Source of the DNA: an uncultured Lachnospiraceae bacterium
Lineage (GTDB): Bacteria; Bacillota; Clostridia; Lachnospirales; Anaerotignaceae
Direction of reading: 5' to 3'
Length of the DNA: 64,000 nucleotides
Assembly: GCA_944384295.1 (NCBI GenBank)
Contig: CALWSU010000001.1
Coordinates: 124,001 to 188,000, forward strand
This document shows, piece after piece, positions 1 to 8,050 of the stretch. Below the pieces are notes generated by a model. It had not been told where the DNA came from, did no database searches, and was given only the letters and a program-made list of their open reading frames with translations. The position numbers and the translations under genes are program-made. The stretch's first letter is position 1. Every line of letters begins with the position of its first letter.

Positions 1-52
1 TCTCAATATTTACGGGAAAATCTCGCTTATACCGCATATTCAAGTAGAAAAT

Positions 53-135
53 GCGGCTGGTGGGACTCGAACCCACACGGTATCACTACCGCCAGATTTT
101 GAGTCTGGTGCGTCTGCCAGTTCCGCCACAGCCGC
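53..135 (-). tRNA. tRNA-Leu (anticodon CAA), copy 1
   Basis: Read on the minus strand, the gene starts GCGGCTGTGGCGG and ends CCAGCCGC. It has a long variable arm typical of class II tRNAs and the T-loop sequence GTTCGAGTCC. The anticodon stem CCAGA/TCTGG encloses the loop CTCAAAA, giving anticodon CAA, which reads Leu codon UUG. The 83-nt gene has no encoded CCA. An identical copy lies at 1206-1288. Confidence 0.97.
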
Positions 136-153
136 GAATCAACTTACTCAATT

Positions 154-182
154 ATATTATCACAACAAATAGAATTATGCAA
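154..182 (-). promoter_or_regulatory. Promoter of tRNA-Leu copy 1
   Basis: On the minus strand a -35 TTGCAT and a -10 TAATAT are separated by exactly 17 nt, ending about 19 nt before the mature tRNA. The same arrangement with the same -35 precedes copy 2, so the promoter region was duplicated together with the gene. Confidence 0.8.
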
Positions 183-285
183 GTCTTTTTTTCATTTTTT
201 TCAAATTTTTTGAAACACTTTTTCTAAAAATCTTATCATAACAACAAATACACGTATTTTTCATATTATGATAGATTACCAACTA

Positions 286-314
286 TTGACTATAAAAATA
301 GTAAATGCTATACT
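286..314 (+). promoter_or_regulatory. SigA-type promoter of the 201-aa protein gene
   Basis: TTGACT, a 17-nt spacer and TATACT form a near-consensus vegetative promoter. It predicts a leader of about 125 nt before the start codon at 446. I see no recognised riboswitch in that leader. Confidence 0.8.
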
Positions 315-445
315 CTGCTTAGATTTATTTAGTGAACTGTAGTGTTCTGGTTCGCTACACAAGTAGCGCATTATAACAACATACTACAAGAACGATTCGT
401 ATCTATTTTACAATGAGATGAAAGGTTTTTTAAGAGGTGAGCCAA

Positions 446-1051
446 ATGATAAATAGTATTCGCATGAATCATCACAACCCATTTCATTCTTTTACAAATC
501 ATTCTGACAGAATACAAAAACCACAAACAAACTCTTATGATTTCTCTATTTTTGGAGATACACAAAAACAGATGGTAGATGATGAATGTTATACTGGAGA
601 AGATAGGATAGCGTCTCATGTTAGCATTAGCGGATCCGTTCATGTGAAATATGATGAAAGTTCCACAGAAGAAGATCCTGTTGTTTATATATGGGGAAAA
701 GACTCCAACGGAAAGCCTTATGAATCAAAAGTCCATTTAAATGATATAAATCCCTATTACGCAACACCAGCAGAAATGATTGCCTTAAGCGCACATCTAG
801 GTAAAATTGGAGAAAACATCCCAGGAAGTAATATGAACACAATAGGTCTTCTGGCATGTGGATTTGATGTCAATACAAAGACAAATTGTGTCAAATTTGC
901 AGAAACATATATTGAAATGCAAAAGGTATGTCATAATACATCAGAAGTAAATGTATGTCAGCTACAATTAGAACGATTTATATTTTTTTATCAGCAAAAT
1001 CAGCAAAATGATTTTTGGTTACAGGACAACGAAAAAAATGGTGCCGTATAA
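446..1051 (+). CDS. Unknown protein lying between two tRNA-Leu copies
   Basis: This is a 201-residue protein that I do not recognise. The start chosen is ATG 446, which has AGAGGTG about 7 nt upstream; a GTG in frame at 437 overlaps that ribosome site and is less likely. No signal peptide or membrane segment is visible. The N-terminal 50 residues are Asn/His/Gln-rich and probably disordered. A central stretch holds the motif WGKDSNGKP followed by a segment ending AEMIALSAHL. A related WxGKDxNGxP-like string (YWLGKDENGNP) occurs in the unknown protein at 56940-57500, so the two may belong to one poorly described group. It has its own promoter and terminator and is monocistronic. Confidence 0.8.
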   Translation: MINSIRMNHHNPFHSFTNHSDRIQKPQTNSYDFSIFGDTQKQMVDDECYTGEDRIASHVSISGSVHVKYDESSTEEDPVVYIWGKDSNGKPYESKVHLNDINPYYATPAEMIALSAHLGKIGENIPGSNMNTIGLLACGFDVNTKTNCVKFAETYIEMQKVCHNTSEVNVCQLQLERFIFFYQQNQQNDFWLQDNEKNGAV

Positions 1052-1093
1052 TCGGAAATCAAAGACAATCCATAAAAACATATCGTATTTTCC

Positions 1094-1129
1094 GTTCTCC
1101 TATTACGCAAAAATAGGAGAACTTTTTTA
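1094..1129 (+). terminator. Intrinsic terminator after the 201-aa gene
   Basis: An 11-bp perfect stem (GTTCTCCTATT paired with AATAGGAGAAC) with a 7-nt loop is followed by TTTTTT. It lies 42 nt after the stop codon. Confidence 0.9.
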
Positions 1130-1131
1130 TT

Positions 1132-1184
1132 GCAAAAATAAAATTACCTGTAACAATTGAATCCTCAATTATCACAGGTAATTT
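1132..1184 (-). terminator. Terminator of tRNA-Leu copy 2
   Basis: The inverted repeat AAATTACCTGT / ACAGGTAATTT (1141-1151 and 1174-1184) is followed on the minus strand by a T-rich tract. It lies 21 bp downstream of the tRNA. Confidence 0.75.
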
Positions 1185-1205
1185 CTTGCTTTTATAGCAT
1201 ATCAT

Positions 1206-1288
1206 GCGGCTGGTGGGACTCGAACCCACACGGTATCACTACCGCCAGATTTTGAGTCTGGTGCGTCTGCCAGTTCCGCCACAGCCGC
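1206..1288 (-). tRNA. tRNA-Leu (anticodon CAA), copy 2
   Basis: This gene is identical over all 83 nt to the gene at 53-135, with the same anticodon loop CTCAAAA. The flanking upstream sequence is also partly conserved, including the TTGCAT -35 element and the following oligo-T stretch. This points to a segmental duplication. Confidence 0.97.
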
Positions 1289-1306
1289 AAATCAACTTGC
1301 TTGTAT

Positions 1307-1335
1307 ATACTATCATATAAAATGAAATTATGCAA
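1307..1335 (-). promoter_or_regulatory. Promoter of tRNA-Leu copy 2
   Basis: On the minus strand TTGCAT and TAGTAT are separated by 17 nt, matching the layout of the copy 1 promoter. Confidence 0.75.
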
Positions 1336-1378
1336 GACTTTTTTTCATTTTTTTGAATTTTTTTCAATTTTTTTCTAT

Positions 1379-1425
1379 GCGGCTGTAAGTAGCCGAAAAT
1401 ATTTGATTCTTCTACACACAGCCGC
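1379..1425. repeat. Inverted repeat carrying tRNA-Leu acceptor-like ends
   Basis: GCGGCTGT (1379-1386) and ACAGCCGC (1418-1425) are perfect inverted arms. GCGGCTG and CACAGCCGC also match the two ends of the tRNA-Leu genes in the same orientation. There is no T-run on the side expected for a terminator of the upstream minus-strand gene. It may be a tRNA remnant or simply a hairpin; which one is not clear. Confidence 0.4.
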
Positions 1426-1473
1426 CCTTTGTATCACAACCAAAATTCTGACTATCTCTTTATACAAATATAT

Positions 1474-2232
1474 TTAGATGACCGCTTTTCTTGCCAAAAT
1501 CACAAATACGCGCAGCATATCTTCTGACAAATTCAAATTGCCACTTTTATCACCAGACAATACGCCTTCTTCTACGAGTTTTTGAATCACATCTTTTCCA
1601 TATGGCAAATCTTCGATTTTTTGATAGCGTTTCACTTGTTCCTCTTCCTCCTCGCTCTCTGGAATATATTTCACATCAAAAAAAGCACAAATTCCTTTGC
1701 AAATTCCTTCCGCACATAATTTACGATATTTTGTATTTCTCAACAGATTTGCTTCTTCCAAATTGGTCATAAATCCGCCTTCCACCAGAACGGCTGGCAT
1801 ATTGGTTTGTTTGAGCACATACAGCATATCACTTTCTTTGACGCCTCTATCTTTGCGTCCAATGGCTGCCACCAATGCCCGATGCACTGCACCTGCAAAC
1901 GCTTTGCCTTTTGCATCACTTTTGCTATACACCCAGCTTTCTATGCCATTTGCTTGATTCCAGCCATTTCCTGCGGCATTTGCATGAATACTAACATAAG
2001 CGTCTGCCTTAGCATCATTGGCACGTTTGACACGTATAGATAATGAAGTATCTTCTTTCTCTGGTGCCACCATAAGCACCCGAAATCCACAACGACGTAG
2101 CATTTCCTCTAAAAATTGTGCCACAGCCACATTATACTCATTTTCCCGCATCACACTACCATCAGGAAAAGTTGGTGTACGTTTCCCTGCCGTTTCCATA
2201 CCATGCCCATCATCTATTGCAATACAATACAT
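1474..2232 (-). CDS. N-acetylmuramoyl-L-alanine amidase (Amidase_3 family)
   Basis: The 252-aa protein is a zinc amidase predicted to cleave the bond between MurNAc and L-Ala in peptidoglycan. The Amidase_3 fold covers about residues 2-185, with zinc/catalytic residues visible as H10 (DDGHG), E30, H83 (SIHANA) and E151 (EGGF). The C-terminal 60 residues form a small helical tail after an acidic EEEEE linker. No signal peptide is present, so it resembles phage-type or cytoplasmically made amidases exported by another route. ATG 2232 is preceded by GGAGGTG. It follows the HAAS-FtsW-like gene by 58 nt on the same strand, which suggests a cell-wall function for that group. Confidence 0.9.
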   Translation of the reverse strand: MYCIAIDDGHGMETAGKRTPTFPDGSVMRENEYNVAVAQFLEEMLRRCGFRVLMVAPEKEDTSLSIRVKRANDAKADAYVSIHANAAGNGWNQANGIESWVYSKSDAKGKAFAGAVHRALVAAIGRKDRGVKESDMLYVLKQTNMPAVLVEGGFMTNLEEANLLRNTKYRKLCAEGICKGICAFFDVKYIPESEEEEEQVKRYQKIEDLPYGKDVIQKLVEEGVLSGDKSGNLNLSEDMLRVFVILARKAVI

Positions 2233-2290
2233 ATGATTTCACCTCCTTTGCTCTATACTATGCGGACTCGTCCCAATGTGCGCTTTTATT

Positions 2291-3652
2291 TCAAAAATTT
2301 TTGATTTGTTTTTCTAAAATACAGCCATCATTTGCTATATTTTCTCTGCGAAACACAGAAAGCAATATTCCAATCAAAAAAGCGTTTAGCCAAAAACATA
2401 CGATACCATCAGAAACCAGAGGCAATAATTCCATAGACAATATCATAAAACCGAAATTATAAAATATGTAGCCTATCGTTTGAAACAATAATATGGTCCA
2501 TATACAAGTGGCAGTTATTTTTGCATGACTACTTTTTTGGTTTCGTATTTTATGATATGACCAACAAAATAAGAATACAAATGCACATAGAATAAAAAAT
2601 ACAAATAATTTTCCTTTCACAAATGCCACCTTTGCCAAAAATAATTCTGCGCCGTATTCCTTACTTTGTATCACATATAATATTGTTGTACGCCATTTTC
2701 CTTTTGGTACTTCTCCCATTCCCAACCATTGGCTATTTTTCCATAATTCTTGTACCAATGCCGCAACATATCCACTATCATTTTCTTCTCCTGTCATGCG
2801 ACCTACTGCCATATCAAACCGATAGCGCAAAACGAAAAACAGATACAAACACAACAATATCATACCTATTGCTGTCAAAACAAAAAAGAGTCGTTTTCCT
2901 TCCTTTTTTCCTATACCAAACCAATCACAAAAAACAGCTACACCCAAACTGCTCCATGCTGCCACACCATATAGCAAAACATATGATATGTGATCACACC
3001 AAAGCAAATACAGAAAAAACAAGCCAATAGATACAACACAAAGCAAAAATCCTTTCTTCTGCCTTTGATATCCCAAACCATATATTGCAAATTGTGCTAT
3101 AGGCAATATCAATGCGAAATCATAATATGGTATCATACCATATCGCATAGCAAAATAAGGTTGTCCATTATGCTCATGATATAAAACAAAACTCAATCCC
3201 AAAACAAGAAATACCACCAAAACAAACCATTTTCCCATACTATATAGCACTGCGACATCTAAAAAATACGCCAAGAAAAACAAGCCAATTCCTACACCTG
3301 TCAATAAAAATAATGACTCAAACTCTACTATATCACTAAATAAGAAACGACTTACCAATCCAAAACCAAACAATAAAAAAACAGGAATCATGAGTTGCCA
3401 TTGACATTTTGGTCTATGAATCTGGTCTAATGCCATTCCAACTTCTTTCCCCTCTCCCATTTCTAATACAGCGCATATTTCCGCTTCTTCGTCCTGCATA
3501 CCTTGCTCCATAAAATCTTGCTTTTGACACAAAATATGATCTGTCAATTCCCATGCAACTGCTTTTCTTGCGGATTTACATTGAATTTGCTCACAAACTG
3601 TATGCACATATTGTTGCCCCATTTCAGAAAGTACATCTTTTGTCTGCTTCAT
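2291..3652 (-). CDS. HAAS-domain membrane protein related to FtsW/RodA
   Basis: The 453-aa protein starts at ATG 3652, with GGGAAGGG about 6 nt upstream; a GTG at 3658 overlaps that site. Residues 1-85 look like the HAAS/permease-prefix domain often encoded next to PadR regulators (pattern EL..HI, G..DEEAE, MG). The rest has about ten hydrophobic segments. The last 60 residues (LLPLVSDGIVCFWLNAFLIG, then ILLSVFRRE) resemble the end of FtsW/RodA/SpoVE glycosyltransferases, though the PFISYGG signature is degenerate. Its start lies inside the PadR gene, so the two are translationally coupled. The FtsW/RodA relation is inferred from pattern; catalytic activity is doubtful. Confidence 0.7.
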   Translation of the reverse strand: MKQTKDVLSEMGQQYVHTVCEQIQCKSARKAVAWELTDHILCQKQDFMEQGMQDEEAEICAVLEMGEGKEVGMALDQIHRPKCQWQLMIPVFLLFGFGLVSRFLFSDIVEFESLFLLTGVGIGLFFLAYFLDVAVLYSMGKWFVLVVFLVLGLSFVLYHEHNGQPYFAMRYGMIPYYDFALILPIAQFAIYGLGYQRQKKGFLLCVVSIGLFFLYLLWCDHISYVLLYGVAAWSSLGVAVFCDWFGIGKKEGKRLFFVLTAIGMILLCLYLFFVLRYRFDMAVGRMTGEENDSGYVAALVQELWKNSQWLGMGEVPKGKWRTTILYVIQSKEYGAELFLAKVAFVKGKLFVFFILCAFVFLFCWSYHKIRNQKSSHAKITATCIWTILLFQTIGYIFYNFGFMILSMELLPLVSDGIVCFWLNAFLIGILLSVFRRENIANDGCILEKQIKNF

Positions 3653-3983
3653 AATCACCCTTCCCTTCTCCTTCTAATACATTTTGTATCGCTTGTGCAT
3701 ATTTTTTCCATTTTGCAGTTTGTTCTTGTAATTGTATTTTTCCTTGCTTTGTCAACTGATAATATTTTCGTATTCTTCCATCTGCCATTGCTTCATAAGT
3801 TTGTACCCAATTTTCTTTTTCCATATTGTGCAAAATAGGATATAATGTGCCTGCTTTGAGTTGAAACACTTCCTCCGAACGATTTGCCAAAGTTGCAATC
3901 ATTTCATATCCATACATATCTTTTTCTTCCAATAATTTTAATAATAAAAGCGAAATTTGCACGCCTGCATTTTCTTTTGGCAT
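3624..3983 (-). CDS. PadR-family transcriptional regulator
   Basis: The 119-aa winged-helix protein has the PadR core (DMYGYEMI, LKAGTLYPILHNMEKENWV, DGRIRKYYQLTKQGK) at about residues 25-95 and a short C-terminal helix for dimerisation. ATG 3983 is preceded by AGGAGG at 7-nt spacing; an upstream in-frame ATG at 4019 lacks a ribosome site. Its 3' end overlaps the HAAS membrane protein by 29 nt. PadR proteins commonly repress their own promoter and an adjacent HAAS-containing gene, and a strong promoter inside a long dyad lies just upstream (4051-4112). Confidence 0.93.
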   Translation of the reverse strand: MPKENAGVQISLLLLKLLEEKDMYGYEMIATLANRSEEVFQLKAGTLYPILHNMEKENWVQTYEAMADGRIRKYYQLTKQGKIQLQEQTAKWKKYAQAIQNVLEGEGKGDYEADKRCTF

Positions 3984-4050
3984 GGTTTTACCTCCTCGTC
4001 TGATACCAATTTGTTTCATTTTGATTTGTAAATTTCACAATATACAAAAA

Positions 4051-4112
4051 CATATATAGATTATATATATATCTTATGTCTATATCATATATATGTAATC
4101 TATATATGTCAA
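4051..4112 (-). promoter_or_regulatory. PadR promoter embedded in a long dyad (candidate operator)
   Basis: On the minus strand TTGACA (4107-4112), a 17-nt spacer and TATGAT (4084-4089) form a near-consensus promoter. A 13-bp perfect inverted repeat (CATATATAGATTA at 4051-4063 and TAATCTATATATG at 4096-4108) brackets it from the -35 to past the start point. This is a plausible autoregulatory operator; binding by this PadR is inferred. Confidence 0.75.
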
Positions 4113-4127
4113 TTGTTTTTCGCAAAC

Positions 4128-4164
4128 AAAAAGGAAGTTTTCTCACATATATGAAAAAACTTCC
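4128..4164 (-). terminator. Terminator of the fab/acc operon
   Basis: The stem GGAAGTTTT / AAAACTTCC (arms 4133-4141 and 4156-4164) is followed on the minus strand by TTTTTG. It lies 14 nt beyond the accA stop. Confidence 0.88.
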
Positions 4165-4177
4165 TAATTCAAAATAT

Positions 4178-4966
4178 TCAAATTTCTTGATATACACCCA
4201 ATTTACGAAACCGTGCATATCTTTGTTCTGATAATTCTTTTCCTGAAAAACGTTCCATTTCTTGTATATCACTTAACAAACGTTTTTTCAAATCTTCACA
4301 CATGACATCAAATGCATCAAAATTTTCTATGATTACATCTTCCGCAACGCCGAAACGTTTCATATCATCTGCTGTAATTTTCAAGCATTCTGCGGCATCT
4401 GCGGCTTTGCTTGCATCTTCCCATAATATGCTTGCACAGCCTTCTGGAGAGATTACAGAATATACCGCATTTTCTAACATATAAATTCTGTTTGCAACGG
4501 ATAATCCCAATGCGCCGCCGCTACCGCCTTCCCCGATGACAATTGTAATAATGGGTGTTTCCATCCCCATCATTTGCATCAAGTTATCTGCAATGGCTTG
4601 CCCTTGTCCGCGTTCTTCTGCTTCTTCGCCACAATATGCGCCTGAAGTATCCACAAAACATACAATCGGTCTATGGAATTTCTCTGCCTGCTTCATCAAA
4701 CGCAATGCCTTACGATAGCCTTCTGGCATTGGGCAACCAAAATTACAACGAATTCTTTCTTGCAAATCTCTACCACGTTCGATACCGATAAAAGTCACAG
4801 GTTTTCCGTCTAATTCTCCAATACCGCCTATGATAGCGGCATCGTCCGCATATTTACGGTCACCATGTAACTCTGTTCTTTCTGTGAACATGCCTTCGAT
4901 ATATGCGCGTGCAGTCGGGCGGTCTTGCGCTCTGGCTGCCAACAATTTTTCATATGCTGTCATCAT
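4178..4966 (-). CDS. accA: Acetyl-CoA carboxylase carboxyltransferase, alpha subunit
   Basis: The 262-aa crotonase-fold protein is one half of the carboxyltransferase that moves CO2 from carboxybiotin to acetyl-CoA to give malonyl-CoA. Visible family motifs include HGDRKYADD, GCPMPEGYRKALRLM, FVDTSGAYCGEEAEERGQ and GEGGSGGALGL. It lacks the longer N-terminal region found in some AccA proteins, as is usual in Firmicutes. ATG 4966 overlaps the accD stop as ATGA, so it is translationally coupled to the beta subunit. It is the last gene of the fatty-acid operon, and a terminator follows. Confidence 0.97.
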   Translation of the reverse strand: MMTAYEKLLAARAQDRPTARAYIEGMFTERTELHGDRKYADDAAIIGGIGELDGKPVTFIGIERGRDLQERIRCNFGCPMPEGYRKALRLMKQAEKFHRPIVCFVDTSGAYCGEEAEERGQGQAIADNLMQMMGMETPIITIVIGEGGSGGALGLSVANRIYMLENAVYSVISPEGCASILWEDASKAADAAECLKITADDMKRFGVAEDVIIENFDAFDVMCEDLKKRLLSDIQEMERFSGKELSEQRYARFRKLGVYQEI

Positions 4967-5814
4967 ACGCCCGCCCCCTTTCTATGCTGTTTCAACAATC
5001 TTTCTAATGTTGCACGCAATTCTGTTCTGGAAACAATCGCATCTACAAAACCACAATCTTGCAAAAATTCTGCACGTTGGAAATCATCAGGCAATTTCTT
5101 TTTTGTGGTCTGTTCAATCACACGACGTCCTGCAAATCCAATCAAAGCATTTGGTTCGGATAATATAATATCGCCCAACATTGCGAAACTAGCTGTCACG
5201 CCGCCGGTGGTAGGATCTGTCAATACTGTGATATATAAACCGCCTTTTTGGCTATGGAAATGTACTGCACCACTTGTTTTTGCCATTTGCATCAAAGATA
5301 ATACACCTTCTTGCATTCTTGCGCCACCAGAAGCAGTAAAACCTACTACTGGTAAATCATGCTCTGTTGCATATTCAAACAAGCGTGTGATTTTTTCTCC
5401 TACCACGGAACCCATACTGCCCATCATGAATTGTGGGTCCATCACAAAGATTGCACAAGGTTGTTGACGAATGGTTGCTGTGCCACAAATCACACCTTCT
5501 TCTTGTCCAGAAGCCAATCTTGCAGATTCTATTTTATTGGCATATCCTGGAAAATGCAAAGGGTTTTCTGTCTGCAAATGCATTGGAATTTCCTGAAAAC
5601 TGCCTTTATCACAAACTGTCTTGATACGTGTACGCGCGCTGATACGATAATGATGGCCACATACAGGACACACCATTTTATTTTTTGCTACAGAACGTTT
5701 TGTATCAATGGCTTTACAAATGGGACAACGTATTTTTTCTTCTACCTCTGGTGTAATGCCGCCGCTTTCCAGCACATTTCTTGATTTTCGGAACATACCA
5801 ACAATATTATTCAA
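4963..5814 (-). CDS. accD: Acetyl-CoA carboxylase carboxyltransferase, beta subunit
   Basis: The 283-aa protein pairs with AccA. An N-terminal zinc ribbon is visible as C30, C33, C49 and C52 (CPIC...CPVCGHHYR), followed by the crotonase-fold carboxyltransferase core with TASGGARMQEG and DPTTGGVTASFA. The start is taken as TTG 5814 because AAGGAGG lies 8 nt upstream, within the end of accC; the next ATG (5796) has no ribosome site. It overlaps accC by 8 nt and accA by 4 nt. Confidence 0.96.
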   Translation of the reverse strand: MNNIVGMFRKSRNVLESGGITPEVEEKIRCPICKAIDTKRSVAKNKMVCPVCGHHYRISARTRIKTVCDKGSFQEIPMHLQTENPLHFPGYANKIESARLASGQEEGVICGTATIRQQPCAIFVMDPQFMMGSMGSVVGEKITRLFEYATEHDLPVVGFTASGGARMQEGVLSLMQMAKTSGAVHFHSQKGGLYITVLTDPTTGGVTASFAMLGDIILSEPNALIGFAGRRVIEQTTKKKLPDDFQRAEFLQDCGFVDAIVSRTELRATLERLLKQHRKGAGV

Positions 5815-7141
5815 GTTCTGTGCCTCCTTCCGCTAACAATTCGGGTAAAATCAATGTATCATATTCGCCTTTTTGGAATCTTGCATTTCTGACCAAACGC
5901 AACTGGTCTTCGATATTGGTTTGAATCCCATGAATGACCATTTCACATAATGCTGCTTCCATTTTACGAATTGTATCTTCTCTTGTTTTTGCATAAACAA
6001 TCAATTTCCCAATCATAGAATCATAAAATGGTACAATCAAACAATCTTGCACCAAAGCAGTATCAAAATGTACACGAGAACCACCTGGTACATGCAGAAA
6101 ATCTACTTGTCCTGTGCTTTTTGCATTGATACGACATTCCATAGAATGCCCATGCAAATGAATATCGTCTTGTGTAAAATCCAATGGAATCTGGCAAGCA
6201 ATACGGATTTGCCATTTTACAATATCCACATCACTAATTTCTTCTGTGATTGGGTGTTCTACCTGTAAACGTGTATTCATTTCGATAAAATAAAATTGTC
6301 CGTCTGGAGCAAGCAAAAATTCCACCGTTCCCGCATTGACATAATTTGCCGCTTTTGCCGCTTTGACGGCTGCCTGCATCATTTTTTGACGAATTTCTTC
6401 TGTCATAACAGGGCAAGGCGTTTCTTCCAATACTTTTTGTTTATTCAGCTGCAAAGAGCAATCTCTTTCCCCCAAACAAACAATATTACCAAATGCATCT
6501 GCCAAGACCTGCATCTCTACATGGCGTACAGATGTCAAATATTTTTCTAAAAATACATCGCCATTTCCAAAGGCGTTTTTGGCTTCTTCAGAAGCCGCCA
6601 AAAATGCCGCTTCCAAATCCGCTTCTTTTTCTACCACACGAATGCCTTTTCCGCCGCCGCCAGCAGTTGCCTTTACCAAGATTGGATAGCCGATTTCTGC
6701 TGCCAGTCGTTTTGCTTCTGCGGCATCTTTGAGTATTTCTGTCCCTGGAACCACAGGCACGCCGATTTCTTTCATCAATTGGCGGGAATTATCTTTGTCA
6801 CCCATTGCGCGCAATACATGACTATCTGGACCAATAAATATAATACCTTTTTCTTCACACAATGCTGCAAATTCTGGATTTTCAGACAAAAAACCATATC
6901 CTGGGTGAATGGCTTCTGCATTCGATGCCAAAGCCGCACTAATGATATTTTTTTGATTCAAATAACTTTCTGTTGCAGCATTTCCACCAATACAAATACG
7001 TTCATCTGCCAATGCCACAGGCAAAGAATTTTGGTCTGCTTCCGAATAGACAGCAACTGTTTCGATACCCATTTCTTTACATGCGCGAATGATGCGTACT
7101 GCTACTTCCCCTCTATTTGCAATGAGAATTTTTGAAAACAT
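5807..7141 (-). CDS. accC: Acetyl-CoA carboxylase, biotin carboxylase subunit
   Basis: The 444-aa ATP-grasp enzyme carboxylates the biotin of AccB using bicarbonate and ATP. It shows the N-terminal ANRGEVAVRIIRA motif, HPGYGFLSEN, the glycine-rich ATP loop KATAGGGGKGIR, and the catalytic FIEMNTRLQVEHP. The start ATG 7141 has GGAG 8 nt upstream; the longer in-frame extension runs back into fabZ and has no support. It begins 5 nt after the fabZ stop. Confidence 0.97.
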   Translation of the reverse strand: MFSKILIANRGEVAVRIIRACKEMGIETVAVYSEADQNSLPVALADERICIGGNAATESYLNQKNIISAALASNAEAIHPGYGFLSENPEFAALCEEKGIIFIGPDSHVLRAMGDKDNSRQLMKEIGVPVVPGTEILKDAAEAKRLAAEIGYPILVKATAGGGGKGIRVVEKEADLEAAFLAASEEAKNAFGNGDVFLEKYLTSVRHVEMQVLADAFGNIVCLGERDCSLQLNKQKVLEETPCPVMTEEIRQKMMQAAVKAAKAANYVNAGTVEFLLAPDGQFYFIEMNTRLQVEHPITEEISDVDIVKWQIRIACQIPLDFTQDDIHLHGHSMECRINAKSTGQVDFLHVPGGSRVHFDTALVQDCLIVPFYDSMIGKLIVYAKTREDTIRKMEAALCEMVIHGIQTNIEDQLRLVRNARFQKGEYDTLILPELLAEGGTELE

Positions 7142-7146
7142 ATCCC

Positions 7147-7560
7147 TTACTCCTTCATGAGTGCAAAAGAAAATTCTGCACTCACACATAATTTCCCGTT
7201 TACATAGCCTTTGCCGCTTGCCCAGTAAAATGGTCCTTTGTGCTTAATCAATGTACACTCTGTTTCCAAAACATCGCCTGGACGTACACTATTTTTAAAT
7301 CGCACTTTATCCAACCCTGTAAAATACGGCGTTGCGCCTTCTGCTGTTTCAGACAGCAACACACAGGTAGACTGTCCTAAAATTTCACAGAGAATGACAC
7401 CAGGCACAACGGGATTACCAGGAAAATGTCCCTGCAAAAACCACTCGTCTGGACGAATGGTTTTTTTACCATATGCCACACCATCACGTAGTTCGGCTTC
7501 ATCTACCAAAAGCATATTGTCACGATGCGGCAATATTTTTTTTAATTCTTCCTGATTCAT
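7147..7560 (-). CDS. fabZ: 3-hydroxyacyl-ACP dehydratase
   Basis: The 137-aa hot-dog fold enzyme removes water from 3-hydroxyacyl-ACP in the elongation cycle. Catalytic H45 lies in GHFPGNPVVPGV and the paired acid is E59. It has the usual N-terminal LPHRDNMLLVD. It sits between accB and accC as in many clostridial fab clusters, with a 23-nt gap to accB. No separate FabA/FabN-type isomerase is seen in the window, so unsaturated fatty-acid synthesis cannot be assigned to this gene. Confidence 0.96.
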   Translation of the reverse strand: MNQEELKKILPHRDNMLLVDEAELRDGVAYGKKTIRPDEWFLQGHFPGNPVVPGVILCEILGQSTCVLLSETAEGATPYFTGLDKVRFKNSVRPGDVLETECTLIKHKGPFYWASGKGYVNGKLCVSAEFSFALMKE

Positions 7561-7583
7561 GGTTTATCGCCTTCTTTCCAAAA

Positions 7584-8045
7584 TCAATCCTCACGAATAC
7601 GGAATAATACCTGACCATATTCGACAATTTGCGCATTTCCTACACAAATTTCTTCGATAGTACCATTGCAGTCTGCTGCAATCTCGTTAAACATTTTCAT
7701 AGATTCTACAATACATATCGTATCACCTGCGGATACATGGTCGCCTACTGCAACATAGGGTGCCGCATCGCTTTGGGGTGCAAGATATACTGTACCCACC
7801 AATGGTGTCTTTTGTTCATACAAATCGTCTTCCACATTGACACTTGGTTCTTCCACAACTGGCGCAGGTGGTGTATTGGTGATTGGCGACGCTGCTGGTG
7901 CTGCTGGTGCAGCCGGCAAAACAGCCACAGGTGTGGTTGATGCCGCTTCCAATACGATATGCAAATCATCTTGTTTATAATCCAGTTTGGTCAAACCATT
8001 TTGTTTCATGATATTTGCCAATTCTGCGATTTTTTTTGTATCCAT
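7584..8045 (-). CDS. accB: Acetyl-CoA carboxylase biotin carboxyl carrier protein
   Basis: The 153-aa carrier has an N-terminal helical region (MDTKKIAEL), an Ala/Pro-rich flexible linker at about residues 37-70, and a C-terminal biotinyl domain. The biotinylated lysine is K117 in ESMKM, a variant of the usual EAMKM. ATG 8045 is preferred because AGAGGG lies 8 nt upstream; an ATG at 8051 that overlaps the fabF stop is too close to it. It carries carboxybiotin between AccC and AccAD. Confidence 0.94.
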   Translation of the reverse strand: MDTKKIAELANIMKQNGLTKLDYKQDDLHIVLEAASTTPVAVLPAAPAAPAASPITNTPPAPVVEEPSVNVEDDLYEQKTPLVGTVYLAPQSDAAPYVAVGDHVSAGDTICIVESMKMFNEIAADCNGTIEEICVGNAQIVEYGQVLFRIRED

Positions 8046-8050
8046 TTGCA

